From: Beverwykella pulmonaria
Taxonomy: Eukaryota; Ascomycota; Dothideomycetes; Pleosporales; Melanommataceae
Length of the DNA stretch: 64,000 bases
NCBI GenBank assembly: GCA_001599595.1
Contig: BCHH01000003.1
Span: forward strand, 1,672,263-1,736,262
Direction of reading: 5' to 3'
Position 1 is the first letter of the stretch. Each line of letters starts with the position of its first letter. The notes under the pieces are model-generated. The model was not told the DNA's origin, ran no database searches, and worked only from the letters and a program-made list of their open reading frames with translations. A program made the position numbers and the translations under genes. Shown in pieces: positions 10,915 to 18,844 of the stretch.

Positions 10915-11351
10915 TCAAGCTTGTTGGATCTTGAGTCGTTCAGATATATCTTCAAAACCTAGTTGACCTCTGAAGGCGGCGTGTTTTTGACCGGTGAGAA
11001 TCTTTGTAAAGCCGTCAGCGGGCATCTGTTTTGTAGGAATCCATTTGACACTGATCTGCTGCCGTTGAACTGCTTGGCGTATCCACATTTGGTGGATATC
11101 CACATGACGGAGTTTAGTTTGAAGTCTTTCTGTAGGTTTAGTGACCACTCGAACTGTCTGAGCATTGTCGCAGTAGACTGTCGGTTCAATATCCGGATCA
11201 AAGTTGAGTTGTATAAATAGATTTGTCCACTAGATGATCTCAGATCCTGCACGTGATAAAGCATAGAGCTCTGTTTCAGTTGTTGATTTCGTGACTGTAC
11301 GTAGCTTGGTTGCTTTCCAATCAATGGGTAACCCGAAGAGCTTGACAAGAT
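10915..11351 (-). pseudogene. Copia pol 3' end: RNase H domain remnant
   Basis: Reading from 11351 on the minus strand gives the end of a Copia polyprotein: KLFGLPIDWKATKLRTVTKS, then STTETELYALSRAGSEI, then VYCDNAQ, RHVDIHQMWIRQ and KWIPTKQMPADGFTK. These are the RNase H motifs including the acidic E of TETELYALS and D of YCDNAQ. A TAG at 11231-11233 interrupts what should be IWW. The N-terminal RT, integrase and protease are absent, so the fragment cannot act alone. Stop at 10915. Confidence 0.88.
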
Positions 11352-11470
11352 AGCAACCAAGCTACGTACAGTCACGAAATCAACAACTGAAACAGAGCTC
11401 TATGCTTTATCACGTGCAGGATCTGAGATCATCTGGTGGACAAATCTATTTATACAACTCAACTTTGATC
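11196..11470. repeat. 119-bp inverted repeat (fold-back) inside the Copia relic
   Basis: 11196-11314 and 11352-11470 are reverse complements over 119 bp with one mismatch (position 11231). They are separated by a 37-bp spacer (11315-11351). The left arm plus spacer is RNase H sequence in the element's sense; the right arm is the same segment in antisense, fused to the gag start. The DNA or RNA could form a very stable hairpin. Confidence 0.95.
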
Positions 11471-11805
11471 AGAGGAATGTGATTCTTGTGTATCGTCGTA
11501 GGGATATCAGTGTGTATGGCCTTGAGCGATTCCTCCTTCCGCTTCCAGATCTTGTAGTCGTGTTCCCAATCATATCGATCGTAGCCGTATAGCTTGATAA
11601 CCTCAGCTGATGCTGCTGCAGATAGTCGAGCTGGTCGTTCTGGGGCATTTCCAAGTGGAACGTATGGTTTAGAGGGATCGCAGTGTGTCCAGACGTCTGC
11701 GGCGGTGGCGAGATCTTCGTACTGGAAGAGCCACGATATCCAGTTTTCTGGCTTGTTGAGGATAACTGGCGATTTGGTGACTCTCTGGGCGTTGGTTGAA
11801 GCCAT
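11471..11805 (-). pseudogene. Copia gag N-terminal remnant
   Basis: ATG at 11805 opens a frame with the Copia Gag (UBN2/DUF4219-type) start: residues such as NKPENWISWLFQYEDLATAA and later YDWEHDYKIWKRKEESLKAI. After about 112 codons it runs into the inverted RNase H segment at 11470 and stops at 11446, adding foreign codons ending IKVELYK. The remainder of Gag, including any zinc knuckle, is deleted. Confidence 0.82.
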
Positions 11806-11880
11806 TGTGAGAGAGAAGGTAGGGATTTAAGGTGAACTGCAGTCGGTTGTCGAAGGAGATTCTAGCGCGAGTGGAATCGG

Positions 11881-11897
11881 GTATCCGGGCTCATAAC
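11881..11897 (-). other. Primer-binding site matching the anticodon-arm half of initiator tRNA-Met
   Basis: The 17 bases directly internal to the 5' LTR read, on the plus strand, GTATCCGGGCTCATAAC. GGGCTCATAAC equals the anticodon arm of fungal initiator tRNA-Met (CAT anticodon). Copia and Ty5-type elements are known to prime from a half-tRNA cut in the anticodon loop. The match was made to the tRNA core from memory, not to this genome's own tRNA. Confidence 0.75.
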
Positions 11898-12082
11898 TAT
11901 CGGAGTGCGCGGTCGCGTAATATGGACGAGATAAATCAGGGACTGAGTTAATTTAGAAGCTATGGAAATCGACGAGTATATATATCCAGCCATGACTAAT
12001 CGGGACATGTGACTAAGCGCATAGTGCACGTGATATCCAAGATCATGTGGTGCACGTGATATACACGTGATATACCGTGATA
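11898..12082 (-). repeat. 5' LTR of the Copia relic
   Basis: 185 bp, paired with 10600-10784. Of the four differences, two (GCACAG to GCATAG and GTTGAT to GTTAAT) put TpA in this copy where the other has CpA or TpG, the RIP signature. One is a CpG-type transition and one a transversion. Confidence 0.9.
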
Positions 12083-12087
12083 GATTT
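12083..12087. repeat. Target-site duplication GATTT, right copy
   Basis: GATTT directly after the LTR end CCGTGATA; duplicates 10595-10599. Confidence 0.85.
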
Positions 12088-12608
12088 CATTGATGATGTT
12101 GGCATTTGAGACATGGTGTTTGAGACATCTGGCCTTTGCCAACAGTTTATCTGGAATATTTAATATCTGTCAACGCCCTGGAATCTGAGATGGGAGAAGT
12201 ACTAGCGTAGCACTCGAGCAACTTCGTCTATGGAACAATAATTATGACTTTCTCAACCACCACTCTACACGTGTCTCCGTGAACAACGTTACTGCGTAAT
12301 AGAATCCGTGACGAGAATGGACGGAATACAAAAATAAATCAGCGATAAGTATGTAGACGTAAACAGCGCGTCTATACGTTGCATTCAAAACTTCAGGATA
12401 TATAATCAAACCAATTCGCCAATCATGTCATGCCATGCCTGGCAATGTCCATGTTCATGCCCACACCAGCTAGAAGCACTACACTTGTGCCTGAGACACT
12501 TCGATGTGCTCTACCAAGACTATCTTACAACCAAATCACTCACATGAGAGCAAAATCTATGCTTAAGGAGATCCAGACCAACTTCATTGGCATCTTCAGA
12601 ATTCCTGC
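12088..12608. other. Intergenic downstream of SNF4
   Basis: AT-rich, no ORF with a domain. Should include the SNF4 3' UTR on its right side. Nothing else recognised. Confidence 0.5.
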
Positions 12609-13908
12609 TCATTCGTCCGCTTCTCCCTGCAATAAGGTGTATTCGAGGATATCGCTTAGTGTTAGAACACCCTTGAGACGGCTTTCCTCATCGATGATGA
12701 TGAATCTGTGGACGCGGGATCTGCGGATGGTGTCATAGATTGTGGAAAGTTGATCGTTCATGGAACAGGTGTAGATGCCCGGGAAGTCCTGGGAATAGAG
12801 TCAATACTAGACTAGCATTAGGAGAAATTTATGGACATACGTCTGAGCGCTTCAAAAGCGCTTGCCCTACGCTTAGATTAAGATCGTCATACACGCCGCC
12901 TTTGATGAGCGTGATGACATCGACCGCTTCGAAGACGTTGATCACAGTACCTATAGCCATCTTAGTAGGGGCAAGAGATGAAGTATGATCCAACGCTTAC
13001 CTTCCTTATCCAAGATGGGGACACTGGAGATGTTTTTCTTTACAAGCATATGGATTACGTCCATGACTGGCGTGTCCATGAGAGCTGATGCTAACCCGGT
13101 GTAGGTACCGACATTCAACTCCCGCAACGGCTTCCGCAGCTTCTGTGTTTCCTTGATGTTCACGGTAATAAACTTCAAGATGCGGTATTGCGTAATAACG
13201 CTCACGACCATGGTGCGACGCGTCTCGTCGTCGATATCAACCAGAGGAATACGGCGAGCGCGAGACTCGAGCATCTTGCGGCACGCTTCATATAGCGGTC
13301 GGTCGGGGTGGATGGCGACGGTTTCGATTGGTGTCACGCCGAGGGCTTTCTCAATTTCTAGATGTATCAATCAGTATGTGCTTCTTTGTTTCGCGTGAGG
13401 GAAGAGGTGTACCTCGAAGACTGCTCAGTTTGAATTGGTCTACCTTGGAGAGCATGTCAGGATTCTGCCAGTAGTATTGAATGACGTTGATGTAGTCCGA
13501 GGTCGTGAGCAGGCCAGCAAAGGTTGAGCTGCCGGAATCCCACAGCGGCGCCGAGACAATGCCTGCAAACCAACGTCAGAAGCACATTCGTAAGACCAAA
13601 CAGAGGTTACTCCCACCATTCTGTATGAGTATATTGAGACTTTTCTTTACTAGCAGCTCCGTATCCAAGACGATCAGGCGGTAGCTGAGAGGCAGAACGT
13701 CGTAGCTCGTCCGGACTTTCAGAAAGGCGCGAATCGTTCTCAGCCCCTCCATCTGCTCCCGGTCGACGGCACTGAGCGGTGCGGGGGTCTGATCCAGGTA
13801 GGTCCGAGGGGCAACGAATGGCAGCTTGCCCTGGGCGAGCGGTACATTGCTAACATGCACACTGTTTGAGGCCGGTGTTGCGGAGTCGGCTATGTCTGCA
13901 CCAGACAT
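12609..13908 (-). CDS. SNF4: AMPK/SNF1 complex gamma subunit, four CBS domains
   Basis: Nucleotide-sensing regulatory subunit of the SNF1/AMPK kinase. Five exons (13908-13617, 13562-13413, 13357-13001, 12950-12841, 12788-12609) with introns of 50-55 bp give 362 aa. Visible signatures: AFLKVRTSYDVLPLSYRLIV (CBS1), SAPLWDSGSSTFAGLLTTSD (CBS1 end), DRPLYEACRKMLESRARRIP with LVDIDDETRR (CBS2), TPVMDVIHMLVKKNISSVPI (CBS3), and SRVHRFIIIDEESRLKGVLT before SDILEY (CBS4). The arginine-rich ESRARRIP and the VHRF segments match the nucleotide-binding positions of the family. A non-conserved, Ser/Thr-rich stretch of about 45 residues precedes CBS1. The gene runs in the same direction as the PP2C gene upstream, 536 bp apart. 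Confidence 0.95.
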
Positions 13909-14444
13909 CGTGGCTGGGATGCTCCCGAGGACGGAGCCTCATGGAGGGACAGGTCAGGCACAGTATTTGAAGGGCGACGGGAACAGCAGACGGGTAGGTG
14001 CGTGAATAACTCGTTTCCCAGGCTGCGGTGTAGGAGAACGGTGGGCGGCAGTGGTGGTGTTGAACCCCAACCAGCTGCCACGCGCTAAAAGTGGGGCGCT
14101 AGAGCCCTTCATCAACCCCAGGTGCTGACATAATGCATTCCCAGTCTCGATACACATGATGACACACTTCAAAGGCTTCAAATTGGAGTTCTAAGGTTAC
14201 GAACGAGACACGAGCACCACGGGAAGTGGCCCAAAAGAAAGTCATTTGCTGTCCCGTGCAACGCCTGGCTTCATTGGTACATTTACATCGGATGATGTGT
14301 TCGGTAATGAAAGGAGAACCCCCTTCCAAAAAAAATAAAAAAAGTTACAGCGAGTTGGCGGCCTGGCCCGCAACATCGAAGCGCCTGTCAAGAACTCTTA
14401 TCGAAAGCGCCGCCATGGCATTGACACAAGAACCGACTCGTGGC
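13909..14444. promoter_or_regulatory. Intergenic, SNF4 upstream region and PP2C 3' flank
   Basis: No gene seen; short ORFs only. Should contain the SNF4 promoter and PP2C terminator. An A-rich run lies at about 14325-14345. Confidence 0.4.
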
Positions 14445-16302
14445 TCAACCACTCTTTTGGCCGGCCTTCACCGCCTCAGCTTTTAGCTCAGGTCCAGACT
14501 CTTCCAATTCTTCTTCCTCCATGATCATTTCCGCAGCAGCGTGTTCGATGGGCATTTCAGGATCCCCCATTTGTTTCCTTGCCTGCGAGACGATGGCGTC
14601 CGCCTCGCTGATTCCGGGTTTGGTCTGGTCACCATCTACGCCCATAAGAGATTCGTTTTTACGCTGTTTGAGGGCCTTGTTATCGAATCGAACAACCATG
14701 CAAGACAAATTATCTGTCGAAAAGCGTGCAAGAGCGTGGTCGACAAGTGCTTTCGAGGCTACCTGTGGATCTTGTATTTGACGGACATGGTCGACGGCCT
14801 CCTGGTCAGAGCACACGTCCCAAAGCTACAAAAATATATGTCAGTGTGATACTCGCACACTTAATCAAGGAAGGCCTTACCCCGTCGCAAGCAAGGATGA
14901 GAAACTCATCTTGATCGGCCTGAATCACAGTCTCGGTGGTATAGGGATGGCCTGTGACCAGGTCTTTCATATAGGCGTCGCCTAATGCCCGTGTGACAGC
15001 CAGAACACCGTTCACACGGTTGTTCAGAATCAAACCGCCCGCACTCGCAACGCGACGCCCCTCGTTTTCATCACTGCCTTTGTGATCATACGAGAGACGA
15101 AGTGCCCTGCCATTGCGACATAGAACGATCCGAGCGTCTCCAACATTGGCCGTATACAAAACTCGTTGGCGACTTGCATCGCTTCGTAACTTCGTTTCTG
15201 CAGGGTGTACCTCGCTTGAAGCTTCCGTGGTTGAGTCCATTGCGGAGGTCGCATCAGTGCTTTCAGAGGCATTCTTCACTGCGGATACCGCAGCTGGCGC
15301 AAAGAGAACCGAGCCAGTCGACGATTGAGCATTGGGTACTCGATCCTCCCATCTTAATACCGCGATCACGGCTGTACAGCCGCTGTTCTTTAATGGCAGC
15401 TTTTCCAGTTGCTGGTCGACGGCCGTGAAGGTCTGATCCAAGAGTTCGGGTACCGGGGTATTCGGATTTCTTCGAATCGTGTCTTCTAACAGCAGATGCA
15501 ATTTCTTTCCGCACCAGTCCGCTGCAAACGTCCCAGCATGTCCATCAAAAATAGCAAAGTAACCGTTATCTGTTTCCACCACGCCTTGTGCAGATGGATC
15601 CGAGTTATTTGACCCTGATTCTGACAGGGAGCCTCTGCTCTTGTCCGGCCCATACGATGGAGCAGGCGTGCTCAAGAAGTTGTATAGATATGCATGCGTA
15701 TCCTCCATGGTTCTACGGCATTTTTTGTTCTTATCTTCGGTGACGCCTACTCGGAACGTGGACCGAGGGCCAGGCACGGATTCACCGGCAGAGTTGTTCA
15801 GCGAGCCTTGAGGAACAGTCAGTGCCGGATCTGCCTTTCCAAGCTTTTGTATCGGCGTTTGAGCGGGTTTTTCCGAATTGGTGGAGGCAGACGCTGGAGT
15901 GGATCCATGTAAATGCAAAGACTGTTTGGCGCTGGAGAACATGTCCCGAGCACGCGAAACCCCGCTGCTTCTTCGTTTCTTCTCGCCGCCTCCGGGGCTG
16001 GTGTCACTGTTCTTACGGTCTAATGTTGTAGAAGTATTCACAGATCGCTTCTCCCCTCCCGCATTTGAATCGTTGGGCGTAACGGTAACGACTGGCTTCG
16101 GCGCGTCCGGCGCAAGACCATCTACCAAGGTGGAATCGTCGTCTTTTCCAGGGGGGTTGCCAAACATCCTGTTCAACAGGCCTCCTTGGGTGGAGAAACT
16201 CCTTCGCTTATTGCCAGCCAGATTGATGGTTTCGCAAAAGCGCTCGAGATGCGTGCCGGACGAGTCGGTGTTAGGCAAACAGTTGCTTTGAAATCCGTAC
16301 AA
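14445..16302 (-). CDS. PP2C-family (PPM) serine/threonine phosphatase with long Ser-rich N-terminus
   Basis: Two exons (16302-14881, 14825-14445; 55-bp intron) give 600 aa. Metal-binding and catalytic PP2C motifs are present: CRRTMEDTH (about 195-203), [17 protein letters not shown] (253-257 is DGHAG), [68 protein letters not shown] and a late [10 protein letters not shown]. Residues 1-180 are Ser/Pro/basic and disordered-looking, and a Ser/Thr/Ala-rich insert of about 55 residues (322-378) sits between GCTAVIAV and NVGDAR. The C-terminus is acidic ([11 protein letters not shown]). The layout is near fungal Ptc1-type enzymes, which switch off MAP-kinase cascades; the exact paralogue is not certain. 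The most upstream ATG is used; the ATG at about codon 46 is an alternative. Confidence 0.88.
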
Positions 16303-17485
16303 GTATTTCCAGCGTGCTCTTTGATCTTACGTTAACGGCCTATACAGGAGCCATATATTAGCAGGTATTTCGTAACTTTGTTCGCAGCAGGCAATCAACA
16401 ATGAGGGGCACGCCAACACACCAAGTTCTGTGGAACTGACGGGACCGAGCGCCTGCGACGCGGGATGCACGGCGGGGACACGTACAGATGGGTTGAGTAC
16501 TTTGGATTAGGCCTGTACGCGTTTTCAGAATCTAGAGGGTGGCGGTGGCAGGTTGTGAGTGCAATCGAAGTGGTGAAGAGGCTGTGGTAACTAGGCGCTG
16601 GGGCTGACTAGGTAGCCAATGACGTCGGATGCGCGTCGGCGATATGTGGCGTGGATGAGGAATCGAGGACGGGGGAAGAGAGGGAGGCGAAAGGCGAAGA
16701 GGATCAAGAGCGAAGTGAAGGAGGATGGGTAGGGGAGTGCATAGAGGGCCAGCAGGTTCAAGATGGCGGTTTAGTGTGCAACCAGTCCGTGCAAGCGGAT
16801 GGGGATGCGGGGGAGTCGCGCCTGAGGAAGCAGCCTTGTTTCGCGCCCACCTACGGCCCTACGTACCGGCGCTGACGCCTACGCCTCCAAGCTCAGCTGT
16901 GGCTTTTCCCCAGCACATGAGCTGCATCCGGTGAGACTCTCCGCGCATCTTGTGCACAGGCGGAATCGCGAACACAATGTCAAGGCATGCGCTATGCCAT
17001 TTCAGGACGTTGGAGTAGGTAGATGATCGACGAAATCTGAGGGCATGCCGGTGTAAATAAGTGTATGCAGGGGCTTTAGACTACTATAATCTTGCATTCA
17101 CGAAACCTGGGTAGCATCTACATGACACTGGATGTCAATATATAAATACGCGGGTCTCCGGAACACACTGCTGCCTTCACTCTACCCAGGCTTAGACGGT
17201 TTGAAGAGTTTTATGTCCAACAACCTACTAAGACAAACAGGAGAACTTAACAGTAGCTGGGGCCTCGTTTGGCCCTCTGCCCAGCCTCTCCCTAATCCTA
17301 CTTGGTGGCCTTGTAGGTGATAAAATGGATCAGATTATGCAAAGGCCTTTTCGGATAGTACTGGAACAAAATGGAAGGCCCGGGAACAAGGTTCTACAGA
17401 GACTCATGATAATGACCTCGTTACGCCCCGAAGAAACACCATACTCCATAACACCACCCAATCGTTTGGGCTTGCACAGGAGCAC
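16303..17485. other. Intergenic between PP2C start and VPS2 stop
   Basis: GC-rich purine-biased part at 16640-16770 (gagg-type runs) followed by ordinary sequence; no domain-bearing ORF. The left side should hold the PP2C promoter, the right side the VPS2 3' UTR. Confidence 0.4.
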
Positions 17486-18409
17486 CTATCTACGCAGACT
17501 ATCAAGACGAGCCTGGAGGTCATCGTCACCAGCGTCGGGCCCACCAATTGCCTGCGCCACTCTACCCTCTGCGACTGCAGACTTCTGGAGGCCAGAGGGT
17601 GTCTCGCCAAGCTAGAGAACGAGTCAGCATGGCCATAAACGTCGAGAGGAGCGTGGTACGTACAGATTGGCCGAGATCGATGCCTATCTCATCCAGGACT
17701 TGGTTTACCACTTCTTCGCCCTCCTCTTCGTCCTCAAGACCAGTAACATCGTCGATAGCATCGTCCATCATTTCTTGCCGCTGATCCATAATGTCGTTTT
17801 CTTTCTCGAATTCCATAGCGATGCGTTGCAGGGCGGGAAGGTTCATCTGCCGGTTCATGCTCCCCAGTAAGGCTGCGGATGGTTAGATGGGTTGCGTGAA
17901 TTCGAGGCCAAACTCACTAGTAGCGCCCTTCATAGACTGCATCATCTGCTCATTGCTTCGGACGGTCTGTCCACTATTAGCTCTTGCTAGATATCCCAAG
18001 CCCCCCATCCGCTAACCTGTATTCTCAGCGATATCGCCTGGAGCTGTGTTCGCATCTGGTAGAACTTCTGGATATACCTGATGTCAAACATTAGCCATCC
18101 TCCCAGCGATGGTCGACCGTGTAGCCGCGTGTAGCCTACCTCCTCGTCCGCACAAGGTCCTTGGCCTGTATCCGCAGAGGCCCCATCTGTCCATTCTTCG
18201 CGCTCTTCTTGATGTCCGCCACTAGCTTTTTCTCCTGATTCTCGAGCTTCACACGCTCTCTGTCCAGTTCTCGCTGTGTCTTCTCGAGTGCTCGTTGATG
18301 CTTGCGTAGACGCTCCGCGGGCGTCATGCGCTTGCCAAAGGCCCACTCTACGATCTAAGCGCGTGTCAGTCGCGGGGTGTTGGCTAGGAGAGGCATTACA
18401 CACATTCAT
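17486..18409 (-). CDS. VPS2: ESCRT-III subunit Vps2/CHMP2
   Basis: Forms membrane-remodelling filaments with Snf7, Vps20 and Vps24 and recruits the AAA ATPase Vps4. Six exons (18409-18404, 18354-18140, 18077-18017, 17966-17918, 17872-17664, 17611-17486) sum to 221 aa, the family's usual length. The first exon codes only for Met-Asn; splicing then gives MNIVEWAFGKRMTPAERLRK, the Vps2 start. Further motifs: NQEKKLVADIKKSAKNGQMG, VRTRRYIQKFYQMRTQLQAI, LLGSMNRQMNLPALQRIAME, and the acidic VTGLEDEEEGEEVVNQVLDE. The C-terminus ends with the MIM1 helix DLQARLDSLRR that binds the Vps4 MIT domain. Introns are 45-62 bp. The gene is divergent from FZO1. Confidence 0.95.
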
Positions 18410-18844
18410 AGTGGCGGTGAGCGATTCGTTGTCAGTCCGATGAAGACAACCAAAGAGACCGTGGGGTTGCGGTGACGATACTGGGATAGCCAAGCAGGTA
18501 GTCGGGCAGCGCTAGCACGCTGTTCTCACGAAAGAGTCTATAAGGGTGCACGCAGAATTTTTGATAATTGGTTTCTGGAAAGTGCAGAGGTTACACGGAT
18601 CAAGCAGTGTTCGGCTTATCTTGCTGCGAAATATTTCAGGACCTGCCCAGGTCAAGGCAGCTTGCGTTCGCAATCGAAACAGCGACGTGCACCCTGGCTC
18701 GGGCGACTTGGCAGTCCCGCCACTTCGTTCCATTCACGTACGACATCATCCATTCACCTTTAAAAATCTTCCCCACAACCCCTATATCTCCACCACCCAC
18801 GATATGCGCACTCACCTATCTGCGAACCTCAGTCAACTGCGTCA
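18410..18844. promoter_or_regulatory. Shared divergent promoter of VPS2 and FZO1
   Basis: 435 bp between two outward-facing starts. The FZO1-proximal 100 bp is CA/CT-rich (cccctatatctccaccaccc at about 18780), a common fungal leader composition. No specific factor site is claimed. Confidence 0.5.

Larger units (their letters stand above)
10595..12087 (-). mobile_element. Non-autonomous, internally deleted Ty1/Copia LTR retroelement
   Basis: Two 185-bp LTRs (10600-10784 and 11898-12082) with four differences flank about 1.1 kb of internal sequence. A 5-bp target-site duplication GATTT (10595-10599 and 12083-12087) brackets the whole. On the minus strand the order is 5' LTR, primer-binding site, gag start, rearranged fold-back, RNase H end of pol, polypurine tract, 3' LTR, which is the Copia order with most of gag, protease, integrase and RT missing. 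The element is 1483 bp against roughly 5 kb for an intact Copia element and cannot encode its own transposition. About 2 percent LTR divergence suggests a fairly young insertion, but RIP-type mutation would inflate that. Confidence 0.9.

Noticed and set aside
11446..11805. A 119-codon protein ending IKVELYK
   Set aside because: Only the first about 112 codons are Gag; the end is the antisense RNase H arm, so it is not a natural gene product of the element.
12609..18409. Operon-like minus-strand run of SNF4, PP2C and VPS2
   Set aside because: Gaps of 0.5-1.2 kb and fungal gene structure argue for separate transcripts.
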